Shown here in pieces: positions 42,760-55,149 of a stretch of DNA of 64,000 bases. Made by a program: the position numbers and the translations under genes. Every line of letters starts with the position of its first letter. Positions within the stretch are counted from its first letter, which is position 1. The stretch is from the NCBI GenBank assembly GCA_033239005.1, contig BSQZ01000078.1, positions 1,148,542-1,212,541 of the forward strand. Reading direction: 5' to 3'. Under the pieces are notes generated by a model. That model did no database searches. It saw nothing but the letters and a program-made list of their open reading frames with translations, and was not told the DNA's origin. This stretch comes from Lamellibrachia satsuma. Its lineage: Eukaryota > Annelida > Polychaeta > Sabellida > Siboglinidae.

Positions 42760-43257
42760 CTCTCACTTGCTGCAGATTGTCTGTAGAAACATTAAATATT
42801 TTCTCAGAAATATCTTAAACACCTGAATTAACATAGAAGATCTGACAAACTTTTATTAAAGTATAAACATCTATTTTGAGTTCATATGTCAATTAATTAA
42901 TTTTGTGAGGATAAAACTATATAACCCAGTTGGTGTGCTCTTTCCCTACTCTTATTCTGTCACCTGCAGTTCCTCCGTAAAGGAACCAGCCCTTACCAGC
43001 TATCTCAATAAGTACTATCATTTATATGTGATCTTGTTTATATACACACAAGTCTACGTGCAGCAACTACAGTGTGAGTTGTATGCCCAACGTGACTATT
43101 TCTGAAGTGGTCACATTGCAAGTTGTATGTCAGTCTTGTAAATGGGTCAGTTATGATCATATCTATTTTGAAAGTGCATAGTGCTGACAGGTAAATAGGT
43201 CACTGGCCTTGCAGGTGTGGAAACAAAGTATCAAGCTGTGAAGTTGCTGCACCATGT

Positions 43258-43910
43258 ACAGTACTCAGGGATGAAAAAAATCATGATTTTTTTAATAAAA
43301 AAAATCTGATTTATTTGATTTAAAATGGATTTTTTATTTATTTGATTTTTTTTAAATCTGGTATATAGACATTTATATAGATGTTTATATTTATAAACTC
43401 TTTCAAACGTGTTCTATTGAAATCGATTCAGGTACTTGTCTTACCAGAAGGTACATGATTTTTGCTTATATAAAGATATTAGACAATGTCCACAAGGCCT
43501 CACCCCCTGTAGTTGCATAATCTGTCTTGGAAAGGAAAGCAAGCTCTAGGTGGACTTTAACTCAGGGCCTCTGACTTGAAAAGATACTTCCTCTGGAAGA
43601 CAAGTTTATGTGGCTTCACTGCATTCAGAAAGGGAATAGCTCAAACACACACACAATGTCGTAAAATATTTGACTATCAGCCTATCTGGTGTCAATACAG
43701 CTACACAAGTGTGTGCAGTTTGTGCTTTTGTATTAAAAAAACATACAAAACTTTGTTGATCTCGATGTTTGTAAACAATTATTTGTGCTAAATTCATATA
43801 AATCAGTGATTAAAAAATTGGAAGTAAAAAAATCATAAATTAATTATTTTTTTGAGTGATTTAAATCATGATTTAAATCATGATTTAAATCAAACAACCC
43901 TGACAGTACT
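43258..43910. mobile_element. hAT-type MITE with perfect 8-bp target duplication
   Basis: The element (43266-43902, 637 bp) starts cagggatgaaaaaaatcatg and ends with the inverse of cagggttgtttgattt followed by aaatcatgattt strings, an imperfect TIR. It is flanked on both sides by acagtact (43,258-43,265 and 43,903-43,910). An 8-bp duplication plus a CAGGG end are hallmarks of hAT superfamily elements. No transposase is visible, so it is non-autonomous. A second partial copy starts at 51,958. It lies in the first intron of the universal stress protein gene. Confidence 0.85.
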
Positions 43911-44264
43911 AGTAGTCGGTCATTCCTACTGTGCTGGATAAGTTCAATCTTAAGTTTTATGTCTGTGATATCCCTTGCAATCATTAACTCTTTCTAGAGT
44001 AAGATCTCAGCTAGATCCAACCAGGAGGGGACCTTACTCTACAATTGCTAGGTGGACCCCTATGTCCTCTGTCTGTATGTAATATCCCCTCATGAAACTA
44101 GAGTAACCAGTGGCAAAGAAGAAGCCGATGGGCACATGTTTATCCAAAAAGGCTAAAGCTTACATACAAACACAGTTTGCAAAATTTTTATATAGAGGCT
44201 AAATAAAAACTGAAGAATGTCAATGATTTAATAGCTAGGTATGTAATGTGCTGTCCTGTCATCA

Positions 44265-44705
44265 ATGTAGACTCCTACTACTCGACTATTATTCAGGACT
44301 ACAGTTCAGGTCTACAGCTGAGGACTACTGCTTAGGACAACTCAGCACTACAGCTCAGGTCTACAACTCAGGGCTACTGCTTAGGACAACTCAGCACTAC
44401 AGCTCAGGTCTACAACTCAGGGCTACTACTCAGGACAACAACTCAGGGCTACTGCTCAGGACAACTCAGCTCTACAGCTCAGGACTACTACTCAGGACAA
44501 CAACTCAGGACTACTACTCAGGACTACAGCTCAGGACAGTGACTACTACTCAGTACTACAACTCAGGACTACTTTCCCAGGACAGGATTACTACTCAGAA
44601 GTACTAATCAAGACTACTTTCCCAGGACTAGACTACTAGTACTCCGGACTACAACCCAGGGTCAGGACTACAAGTTACAACTTAGGACTACTACTCAGGA
44701 CTAGG
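44265..44705. repeat. Degenerate minisatellite, ctcaggactacta type
   Basis: About 440 bp of 12-15-bp units (ctcaggactactactcagga, with acaactcagg variants). Open frames through it (TQDYYSGLQLRTTT strings) are repeat artefacts. Confidence 0.9.
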
Positions 44706-44929
44706 TAATTATACAGCGTACATTGAATTGAGCGCATTTTGGTTTGTACACCAGTTGGACATTCACACGTCACTTTTCTCACTGTCTGTGGTCGTTGTCG
44801 CGTTTACGCAACACGCTAGACTAGTACTAGATAGCAGAGAAGATCCAGTGAGAGTGTAGTCTGCCGACTGGTTGCCCCGACGCGAAACCGCCGTCAAATC
44901 AACAACGAACGCCAAACAACACCACTTAC

Positions 44930-45060
44930 CTAATCGGCCACAAACGCGAACCACTCCTTCTAGTCAAGACACTTGTTACGTGATGGTTTACCACTAGCGG
45001 TCGTTCTGGTACTCTGCCTCACTGACACACACGCGACACCTTAAAAAGGACTAAACCCGC
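44930..45060 (-). other. Probable 5'UTR exon of the universal stress protein gene
   Basis: A minus-strand perfect donor cgattag|gtaagt lies at 44,930/44,929 in a GC-rich stretch 2.2 kb upstream of the coding start, whose exon begins with an acceptor. Joining them gives a non-coding leader; its frame does not continue into the ATG frame. The right boundary is a guess. Confidence 0.5.
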
Positions 45061-45250
45061 TGAATCACTGCCAAGTTTCTTTCAGTCAGACGCCAAAACG
45101 CACGTGCATGACGATGACGCAGATAAAGGTCACAACACCGCAGACGACGACCCGCCTACTTGTCAAAGATGGAGGTTTTGTCGGACGAGTCCATATTACC
45201 GGGTGGGGGGCATGCAAATGACCGTGCGGTGCATTTACCTGGTATCTCGA
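45000..45250. promoter_or_regulatory. GC-rich probable promoter, possibly bidirectional
   Basis: GC and CpG rise sharply between about 44,770 and 45,250. The minus-strand leader of the universal stress protein gene begins here, and a plus-strand ATG in a good context (caaagatgg, 45,169) follows. An octamer-like atgcaaat lies at about 45,212. Confidence 0.4.
45169..45241 (+). CDS. Weak candidate first exon, plus strand
   Basis: ATG in a good context opens MEVLSDESILPGGGHANDRA, then a possible donor cctg|gtatct at 45,241. Unspliced, the frame closes after about 41 codons. No domain; I could not join it in frame to the candidate exon at 48,632-48,740. Supported only by location in a GC-rich promoter-like region. 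Confidence 0.2.
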
Positions 45251-48200
45251 AACTTCGCCAGATAATGCATGTGTTATTTTTTACTCAACCTTGATAACTT
45301 AAATATACGTCTTAGACAGATATTTTTTATGTCATGTCATGGATTACACAAGGGGAATTTAAAGCCACATCGGACGCAACGTAGACGCAACGTAGCAAAT
45401 AGCAACGTTTTAAACATCAACATAGCAGAATTTGGCAAGATACTGTCAGCAATAAATAGATGACATTAATGTTATTATTTGGTGTCATATTCAGATGTTG
45501 CATATAGGTTTTGGAGAATTTCCACACATTACTCATCATGAACTCCATCACACCAAACATATTTCTCACATGTAAACAAACTGCAAACAAACAAACCCAA
45601 TATTATTATGATTATTTACAACTTGTTTACAGCTTCGTAAAACCGATCATGGCAAAGCATTTGATCCATGCCCTTAATAAGTCATATAATATAAAACTAT
45701 GAAAATAATTACTCAGCTGTAACAGTTTTCGGTGAACTTTGTAGCCATTAAACCATTTCTGTCACTGACATGAGCTATGCCATCAATGTGGTAACAAGTT
45801 TCTAGGAAGTAGACCTTGGGGCATTTGGTGCATTGCTGTGCGGCTATTATCAACAAGATCTAGAATCCTGTGGTGATAAACACTTTGAAGGGAGGCTGAA
45901 AACTGTTGACATTTAAACTACAAGAAAAAGGGACATAAGAGAACTTTTCATGGCACATGTTTCTTTACAATCACTGATAACAATCATGGATAACAATCAC
46001 TGATAACAATAATTAATAACAATCAGTAAGGAAGTGCATATGACTTAAAAATCCATCTGACTCCACAAAAACAGTTCTAATTCTAATTCTGGTATGGAGC
46101 CAATTTTGGCTATAGTCTAAGACGGGGTGAGTGCACATGGAGTTTATTGACTACACAGGTCGCAGGTGATAGGCCGCTGAATTCGCCTATTGTTCCAGCC
46201 CAAACTTGAGGCTCACTGAGTTTGTTCCATTCAACTATTGTCTTTACAAAATAGGAATTCTTGAATTGGTCTGTGTGGGCTGCAGACACTACAAAGCACC
46301 TGCAGTTATTGGTTTAATGTATTTCAACATCTGTAAAATGTATCACACAATCTGTAAAATGTTTCGGCTGTACTCATCTTTTGTTTGGTCTTTGGGAACA
46401 AAGAAATTTATCAGGCGGTATGGCTGGCACAGAGCCCTCAACTACTCTAAACATGGAAAACGGCTGTCAAGTCTCATGTTTTTACGAGTGTCAACCAGTG
46501 TGAAGGAATCAGTGTCATAAAGTTTTGTCACATATGTTGTGATCATTTAGAGAAACAAACCTACAGTTTTTATGTGTGACTGTGTGTATTGTGTAATGGG
46601 CAGTCCAAATGCATTAAAAATTGGTGTGCATACACTTGAAATGATACTGATAAATACTGTAGAGATATTTGCAATAACATAAAATCATATTTTTCATATA
46701 TTTTACAATTATGTCATAATCAAATTTAGCGATGACAGTTTACATTCATAGCACACTTTGAGAATAATATGAACATATCTAACAAAATGGCTGTACTGTA
46801 TTCAGGAGCATGTTTTCATCACGCACTGACAAATAATATTTTTCATATATTGTACAATTATGTCATAATCAAATTAAATCAACACACTATTGTTATTATT
46901 AATATTAAGATATTGCTACTTAAAGTAGCCCAACATTTTAGTGCAGTAAAGCACCATACTGTCTAATTTATAGTCTAATTTTGATTATCAAATTTCAGCT
47001 CGAAATATATACCTCTCTGTCTCTGTACTGGTGCTAACAAGTAATGTCCTTCGGACACATCACGCTAGTGCGCAAGGTGGCTAATCGGCTAGTTTCTTAG
47101 GTGTTGGATGAGACTGGTCTGGAATGTATAGAAATAGTGCTTGGAAGTAGAGGGTTCCACTCTTTAACTGTAAACCTATGGATTCACAAAGTCTTACACC
47201 TTCGTAACCCTTCCAGTGTGATAATGTTATGTAGTGTAAACAACCACAGTGAACACGATTTGTAGGTGACAACCAACATGGTAGAAAGATGGTAATGATC
47301 TGAATATACACAATAGAGATCTAAAATAAACAGTATAGAGATCTAAAATAAACAGTATAGAGATCCAGAATAAACAAGGTCATTAACAGTTGTTGATGTA
47401 CTTACATCACAGTGGGGGGGGGGTTGCCACACAGTAGGACTACAATATCTGCCCTGTGGTTTCTGTTAATTGCTTTGGGTGGACCTCAACAAGACGCAGA
47501 ACCCAAGGGGTGCTGAGTTGTTAAGACAATATGTAAATCTGGTTTGAGTGTGCACTTCCAAATAAACACCCTCAATTTGGAATATTTTAGAACATGTTTT
47601 TCTAACTGTAGAAAAGAAAACTGAAGACTTCTACAATGCCATAATTCAGTTAACAGGGAAGGCTGCTGAGATATTAGTGACACAAGTGAGATTCTGTAGG
47701 GAAGCTAATTGGAGTAAACATACTCAGTACTAGTAATTGTGTGTAATCATAAAAAATTGTATAGTGGTCGTACTCGTACTCATTACAATCACATTACATC
47801 AAAAGGGCAACGTAATCGTAACTGTACTCGATTACATTGTCAAAGTAATCATAATCATTATTACAATCACATTTACAATTTTCTTGTACATAGCTCTGTT
47901 GTCCAGGCCCAACTACAATGCAAGCAAGCTTTTCTCTTCATTTTGTATCTAACGCATGTACAGTGACTGTACCTTCACTTTGTATTTGATTTTGTCTTGA
48001 ATAACATTAATGACAATAATAACATGAGGGTTTTTATTTATTTTATTATCTTTAGTTACATTCTTAAATTTAATCACGACTGTATTCATGATTACATGCA
48101 AAAGTAATTGTATTCAATTACACTAATTTTCTAAGTATCCATACTTGTAATCTGGACAATTCAAAGGCTAGTAAACAGTAAAAAGGCTAAGGGAAAGAGA

Positions 48201-48630
48201 TTAGGAATCACAACGCAGTAAGGAAGAGCTGTAATGTCTCATTAAGGGGTTGTGTATAAACAGACCCTTGAGAGAGGGACTGAGGAAGGTCCATCCAGCA
48301 GCCTGTCTCATTAGTCCTCTGTGGATGACCCCTCCAAGGTCAGCCTGTGACATACACAGTTTGTGTTTAACTCATCACTCAAGCACATAACAATCTATTT
48401 TAATACGTGGAACCTGACAGTTATACAACCTAACTGCACGTAATCATAGCAGCACACCTTGTTGATAAATATAGAGGATCACATTGTCACGTGTGTGTAT
48501 ATCATGATTCACAAGCACATGTATAAACTGAAATTGTTTTGCTAATATATCATTTGTACTGGGTTACCCTCGTTCCAACCAGAATAGTCTAGTTTCAGCA
48601 GTTTTTTTAAGTTATGACTACACTGCTGTT
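45250..48630. other. Gene-poor stretch
   Basis: Contains a LINE scrap (46,170-46,440), short tandem repeats (tgacgcaacgtagacgcaac type near 45,375; cactgataacaat type at 45,971-46,024; a three-copy 22-bp repeat at 47,312-47,380), a G9 run near 47,414, and a 47,740-48,150 block rich in gtaatc/gattac words that looks like an old transposon. No gene recognised. Confidence 0.45.
46170..46440 (-). mobile_element. LINE C-terminal scrap, minus strand
   Basis: Minus-strand reading gives SAAHTDQFKNSYFVKTIVEW followed by NKLS, resembling the terminal F-F-R-T-I-x-x-W-N segment found in several LINE families. Stops lie further upstream. Decayed. Confidence 0.5.
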
Positions 48631-48631
48631 G

Positions 48632-48740
48632 TGGTAAAGTCAACAGGATCTTGTAAACAAGATGCAGGATGGTAATGAATTAACTCTTTTTGCTAGTCAG
48701 AGACTACGTAATGGGGCAGACCCAAATTGTATTTGCATTG
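48632..48740 (+). CDS. Weak candidate internal exon, ankyrin-like end
   Basis: Between an acag acceptor (or aag at 48,661) and a good donor g|gtgagt, the frame reads DLVNKMQDGNELTLFASQRL, then RNGADPNC. The RNGADPN string is typical of the loop of an ankyrin repeat, and the intron phase is 1. No neighbouring ankyrin exons were found in the window, so this may be chance or a lone exon of a gene with very long introns. Confidence 0.25.
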
Positions 48741-49518
48741 GTGAGTTTATTCTGCTATTTTACTTAAACTTATTGTCTCGTCCACTAAACACCTGCTGTC
48801 TTCTTACGTTAAATTTTTTTGCTATTCACGTACTAGTGTTTTCACGAAAGTCCTGCAAAATTTTACCACCCTTAATTTCACCCAAGACCACCAGACAAAC
48901 CAGTATTACAACATGTTCTCCCACGCCACATGTCATACCGTTTATGCACATGTATGCGCGATACATCATTTGTTTTCTGAAAATTAGAATGTCTTAACTG
49001 TATTGTAATGTTGGCTAAATGCAAGAAAATATAACCTTTCTGTGAGAAAAATACATACAATGTATGTTGGAATGTTGCCAGGTATCTAATACAGCAAAAT
49101 AATTGTAAGTGTACAAACTGTATGACATGTGTTGTGTGGGAGCGTGTTGTGTACGTGTTGTGTAGTGTGTGTGTCACTTGATTGTGCATTCATGCATGAA
49201 AGTTTAATCCTGTGAATTGGAGCATGACGTCTACTGCCTACCAATTATCATATGGACTGTAAGTATAGATTGTTGTGGATGCATATGACCAACTATGGAA
49301 TGATATGACCTACCAGAAACGTCTGCCTGTGCTAGTTAAAGCATTATTCCAAAATTGTGCTCAATACATACCAGTATCCAGTTTCTTGCTGTCTGTAAAC
49401 TCATTATGAACACTTATTTAGTTATCTAAGTGAAATGTGCGAAATAGTCTAGTAAAGTTTTAGATATCCTTGATTATACTTTTTATGGCAGCTATAAATA
49501 TTATAATTATAATACTTA

Positions 49519-49521
<3 letters not shown>

Positions 49522-49580
<59 letters not shown>

Positions 49581-49599
49581 ATACATTTGCTACAAGTAT

Positions 49600-49648
<49 letters not shown>

Positions 49649-49660
49649 TATATACACACA
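49522..49660. repeat. (TA)n and (CA)n microsatellites
   Basis: Tracts at about 49,522-49,577 and 49,615-49,644, directly at the tail side of the SINE that follows. Confidence 0.95.
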
Positions 49661-49669
49661 TATATATAT

Positions 49670-49925
49670 GGCAGACCTGTTCATTCCAACTCCATCTCGA
49701 CTTCTCTGGGAAGCATTCAGCCATGCTGCAATTACTGTGCAAAGGCTATTTATTCAGATATCCACCTCTGTCTCAGCCAGGTATTCATTTATACAGCTGA
49801 GTGAACTGAGGTGATGTGGGATGAACGAAATTGCCAAAGCTTTGAAACAGCAGCAAGAGGGTTTGGACCTGGGTTCTCTCGATTGAGAGCCCAACGTTCT
49901 AACCGCTACAATACCTTGCCCCACA
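49670..49925 (-). mobile_element. tRNA-derived SINE (copy 3)
   Basis: On the minus strand it begins ggggcaaggtattgtagcgg (A-box-like), with B-box-like ggtccaaaccc, then ggcaatttcgttcatccc and gttcactcagctgtataaat, ending ggaatgaacaggtctgcc before (AT)n. Nearly the same body as the copy at 58,591. Confidence 0.85.
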
Positions 49926-49927
49926 TA

Positions 49928-50093
<166 letters not shown>

Positions 50094-51957
50094 GTTTCTC
50101 AAAAAATATTCTAATACAAAATCCTGGATACACCCTTAATAGAAAAAAAATGTATGGTCTACCACAGTTTACCATGTAATGTTATGGTATGCCAAGGCTT
50201 ACCATGTAATACCATGTAATATAACGAAATACCACGGTATACCATGTAATTCCATGGTATATTTTATAATGGCATTACCTGCTATCGTAATACATATCTA
50301 TTATGATAACAGTAAATAACAAACACAGACCTTCTAAGTGTCTAGATATGGTGGTTTTTCGGTAATTTTTTAAACATCCTCCCGATCTGCCGCTTTTGTT
50401 GTTTTTGTTTTTCGTTGATTTTACGTCTTTTGTCTTGATTACATTTAAGTTTATTTTACATATGATTGTACAATATACTTTAATGAACTATTAAAGTATA
50501 TGCAAAAAGCTATGTAAATAAATAATCTCAAAAAAGCCAGCAAAATTGCTTCAAAGTGCAAATGTTCACCTTTTTCACGGGCAGGCCGGATGTAGAAACA
50601 GAAAAGAGTTTATGCGTAATTACAAAAAAAGACATTTGGAAGGTGACACGACCGTCGACCAATGGAAAATATCCTCGAGAAAACCTCCCGCCATGAGATC
50701 GCACGTGGAGGGAGATCTTCGCTCGTGCCAACTTGGAAGGTCTACAAATATATAATACTAGCCGAGTTGCCCGGCATTGCAAGGGAAAAAAGGCCATTGT
50801 GACTCCTTGCAAGACCCAGTTAAGTATTTGTATGGCATTGTCAATGGCAATGACAACTACAGGCCCCAAGAATCATGTACAACTGCTGGTTTCACAAACT
50901 ATTGTTCTGAGTTATGTAGTTTACGCATATGTAATATCCCCCACCCCCAGGAATTTTTTTAATGTACGAACCACGCCTACGACATTTCAGCCCCATCAAT
51001 GCGAAACTGATGGAGATACGAGGTAACAGAGAGACATAATATTGATACATATAGAACGTAGCTGTGAGAGTCAAGAAAAATCTGTATTTTGATATAGATT
51101 CTTGCCATTTATGGGTCGCTTTGGCATTTGATTTCAATTCATAATTTTGGTGTAAAATAGTTAGCGATCTTTTGAAATCATCGACAGCAGATCCTGTTTG
51201 ACCCTGTCCAGTACTGATGCAAATCAAACTCAACCTGACACACACAAGCCTGGCTATGGGGGCCAATGATATGGGGAGAGACAGCCTACTATTGCCCACA
51301 AAGACACCAGGTCATAGGTCAGCAATGCTGCAACTTGATACCTAGCTTCCATGGCATTTGAACCAGAGAGCACTAGGCCAGTCAGGCAGCTTTGTGGAGA
51401 GCAACTCCTGGCTGACAATCATCTATTTAACCTACATGCTCACATGTAACCACACTGTGTCATTTAGTAAACCATAAAAGTGATAATTAGCACAGGCAAA
51501 GCTTGTCTAGATATGTTTCGTGCAGCTGTTGTTTAAATTTAAATACGTAATTATTTTCAGCTACAACAAGGCAATTACACGGTTGATATCAATACAGTCG
51601 ACTTTAATGTCTAATATGTAACGCAATCAAAAGCGGCGCATGAGATGTGAAATAATTATGAATGTGCAAACTTCGCTTCCCCCCGAGAATCAACTGGCAT
51701 TGATGTGTTGGACTATAGGAATATCGACCCCGAGAGAGTAATAACTGTACTGTATGCAGCAGCCTGCAAGAGTTAGGCCAGGTCTCAGCAGACAACAGAC
51801 CAATACAGCACAGTAACTGCTGTCGCAACTCACTCACTGCTAATTTACATTTAATGGACCTAACAGACCATATAAATGGAACATGTATGTATATGGTACT
51901 AACTTAGGGGTGTTGCTTAACCTCAAAATACATCAATGTACATCAATGTACAGTGCC
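50094..51957. other. Stretch with repeat-like sequence, no recognised gene
   Basis: 50,160-50,260 holds imperfect taccatgtaat repeats. 50,590-50,760 is somewhat GC-richer. At 50,757 a block starting actagccgagttgcccggca resembles the end of a widespread invertebrate transposon type, with a 135-codon open frame on the minus strand (50,892-51,299) without known domain. Confidence 0.4.
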
Positions 51958-52130
51958 CAGGGTTGAAAAAAATCATGATTTAAAAAAAAAAAAAATCGGA
52001 TTTTTTTATTTAAATCGGATTTTTTATTTTTTTTATTTATGATTTTTTTGTAATCTGGTATATAGATATTTATATAGATGTTTAAATTTGTAAACTCTTT
52101 CAAACATGTTCTATTCAAATCGATTTGGGT
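51958..52130. mobile_element. 5' part of a second hAT-type MITE copy
   Basis: Starts cagggttgaaaaaaatcatg and matches the first about 175 bp of the element at 43,266, including tggtatatagatatttatat and aaactctttcaaac. It stops where the LINE sequence begins. No right end seen. Confidence 0.75.
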
Positions 52131-54175
52131 TGTTGTCCTTTTTACGATACGGCCTCCATGCTTGAATACAACATTCCAAATGTGGTCTAACTATTGCTTT
52201 GTACAGGGGTACAATTAGATGTTTCTCCTTATACATGATAGTTCTCCTAATTAGCCCTAGAATTTTATTTCCTTTTGAAGCAGCAATACCACATTGCTCT
52301 GAAACTTTCATGTCAGCACTAAATGTTACTCTTAAGTCCATTTCTTGTGTGGTTCTACCTAGTACAGCATCCCCCATTTTATATTCTTCGTCCATGTTTC
52401 CATGTCCTATGTGTATACATTTGCACTTCCCAAAATTGAATAACATTTGCCATTTTTCTGACCATTTAACTAATTTATCTAGATCATCCTGTAAACTTTG
52501 TTTATCTGTATCATTTATAACCTTTCTGAATACTTTTGTGTCATCTGCAAATTTGAGTACTTTGCTAGATATGTCATCTTCTAAATCATTTATATATAAT
52601 TAATATATAATTAATGTTTCGAGTAATTTACATATAACTGATTTTAAACTCACTGGTCTGTAATTTTCTGGCTTGTTCCTCGATCCCTTCTTAAATAGTG
52701 GCATAATGTTTGCTTCTTTCCATTCTGATGGAACTATTCCTTCTTCTAGTAACAATTTTGTAAGTGGTGTACTAATTTGCTCAACAATTTCCTTAAGCAG
52801 TTTTGGTGGTATCCCATCAACTCCAGGTGATTTATTATCTTTCATCTTCTTGATTTTGTTTGCTATCATTACAGGAGTTACAAATAACTGCCCTAAATGT
52901 TCTGATTTAGTTCCCTCAAATTTAGTATATGGAACTGGAAGTGAGCTGATATCTTCTGTGGTAAATACTGAGCTGAAATACTCATTCAGGACCTCTGCCA
53001 TTTGAAACCCCTCTGAAATTATGTTTCCCCTGTTGTTTTCCAGTGGTCCGACCTTATCTCGAACGTTCTGTTTACTCCTTACATAAGCATAGAAACTCTT
53101 GCTGTCATTTTTTATATTACCTGCCAATTTTTTTTCAAAGGTTCTTTTAGATTTTCTAATTTCAGTTGCAGCTAGGTTAAGTGCCTCTTTGTAATTTGCA
53201 TAGTCTTCATCCTTTCTGGTACGCCTATAAACCCTCCACATAGTTTGCTTAAACACTATTTTTCTAATAAGCTTCTTTTGACAAGTGTTTCTTTCTAGAC
53301 CATTTTCCTTGTTTTTTCAAGGGAACAAATTTATCGATGATACTCTTAATTTCATATTTTAGAATATTCCAACATTCAGTTGCGGTCTTATTCATCAGCA
53401 TGTTATTCCAATCTAGCTTTGCTAAGTATGTTCTCATATCTTTATAGTTACCTTTGTGGAAGTTTCTCCTATACGTTTTTTTATTTTTACTTTCTGATTT
53501 TACGTTGATGTTAAAATGTATTTGATTGTGGTTAATGTGACCCAATGGTTCATGTATTTTTACATTGTCGACTAATTCTTTTGTGATGATAAAACTATAT
53601 CTAATACATTTTCTCCCCTAGTTGGTTTTAGCACGTGCTGAGTAAGGAAGCTCTCCTGAATTAAAAATACAAATTGTTGGTCATCACCCCCTGTACTCTC
53701 TAGAGATTTCCATTGTATGTGTCCATGGTTAAAATCTCCCATTATGATACATTCCCCTTTACTAACTTCCTTCATAGCATTTTGTATTTTTGTGTTATCC
53801 TCTTCGTTTATGTTTGGACTTCGGTAAACTAATCCAATAGTTAATTTTGAATTTCCTGAAACTATTTTGCCACAAACAGCTTCATCGTAATCTGCTTCGC
53901 TTTCTAATTTTATTTCATAAGCCTGAATAGATTCTTTAACATATAAAATAAATCCCCCTCCCCTTCTTCCTATTCGATCTCTCCTAAACATTACGTATCC
54001 TGTCAATCCTAATTCAGCATCTGTAATATCTGTGTTGGCCCATGATTCGGTATAAATACCAATTATGTGAGGGTCAACATCTTCTACCATAATGTTTAAT
54101 TCGTTTTTCTTATTTAATATACTCCTAGCATTTAAACACACGCATCTATAACCTGCTTCGGACATTTTGTTATTG
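52131..54175 (-). mobile_element. CR1/L2-like LINE, second copy, with endonuclease domain
   Basis: Same family as the LINE at 9,298-11,545. Reading leftward: endonuclease part (53,572-54,165: CVCLNARSILNKKNELNIMV, RRGGGFILYV, IIMGDFNHGHIQW), linker, RT start ([19 protein letters not shown]), then an internal deletion joining directly to INDLEDDISSKVLKFADDTK. The FADD box is intact. The C-terminus stops at AWRPYRKKD, so the 3' end is lost. Frame breaks occur near 53,570, 53,260 and 52,600. Confidence 0.88.
53572..54165 (-). pseudogene. LINE endonuclease domain (APE-type)
   Basis: About 198 codons. CLNARSILNKKNEL is the N-terminal box; GIYTESWANTDI holds the E of the T-E-x-W motif; GLVYRSPN and MGDFNHGHIQW are the conserved Y-R and G-D-F-N boxes. 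The frame shifts before the distal catalytic part and linker. Part of a decayed element, not a host gene. Confidence 0.85.
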
Positions 54176-54179
54176 GCTT

Positions 54180-54870
54180 ATCTGTACTTGCGGCCTTTTG
54201 TCCTGCTTGAGGCATCTCTAAGTAACCCCCCTGCGCCTCTAGTTTAAATAGTGTTGACTACCAAAAATATTCGTTATGGTACCCATGCCACTGTCTACTG
54301 CTAGAGGATCTATGATCCCTGACTCATCTAGTTGCAGGATCAAACAGAGCAACTGCTTGTGGAAAATAGTGGAAAGACTTGATATGATAGCAACTGACAC
54401 TATGGTTCTTGTACAGTATATATTACTACTACAATGTGGTAACTGATTGTTTGCGTGTACAATTCAATACAAACAAAGTCCATGTTTTGTTCTTACAATA
54501 AAAACACCACAAAGAACACAGTATTTAATAATGACCGTATACTATCTCTTTATAACCACCACTGATCATGTAATATTTAGTTCCGAACTGTTATATCACT
54601 TGCATGTATTGAAGACAAATTTACTAGCTATACTATTCAATTGTTTTACAATTTAGTTATTTATAAAAAAATATTATTTAATATTAATGTAATTTAATTA
54701 TTTCATCTTAATTTTTTATGTTAGTGTTGTTTTATTTTAATTTAATTATTTTTATGAATTTGTTTAATGAAATATTTATATAATTTGATGCTATTTAAGT
54801 GAACTATTTATTTATTATTTATATATGCAATTATCATAATTTCATTAGGTGTTCAGCACAACCCAAACAT
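54180..54870. other. Stretch without a gene
   Basis: The first about 70 bp may be the upstream LINE sequence of the previous element; the rest is very AT-rich, with no recognisable feature. Confidence 0.4.
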
Positions 54871-54876
54871 TGCACT

Positions 54877-54990
54877 ATGGTTCTTGCACTCTCTCACTGT
54901 GGTTCTTGCACTCTCTCACTGTGGTTCTTGCACTCTCTCACTGTGGTTCTTGCACTCTCTCACTGTGGTTCTTGCACTCTCTCTCACTGT
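54877..54990. repeat. 22-bp tandem repeat, five copies
   Basis: Unit ggttcttgcactctctcact plus gt, exact 22-bp spacing from 54,879. Confidence 0.95.
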
Positions 54991-55149
54991 GTATCTTGGC
55001 TAAAAAATAACGGCTAAAAAATCCTAATCATTAAGTCCATTTTCCATCATGTTATGCCATGTTACCATTAAGTGATGAACACCAGTCCTGAGTGCCTTCA
55101 CCCGGTCAGTGGCCTACGGCCTGTGCTTTTTGTCTGTTTCATTATGTAT

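Noticed and set aside
44248..44607. 119-codon frame with repeated YSGLQLRTT
   Set aside because: Translation of a minisatellite; no start context or conserved domain.
45169..48740. Joining the candidate exons at 45,169 and 48,632 into one gene
   Set aside because: No combination of donor and acceptor I tried kept the frame open.
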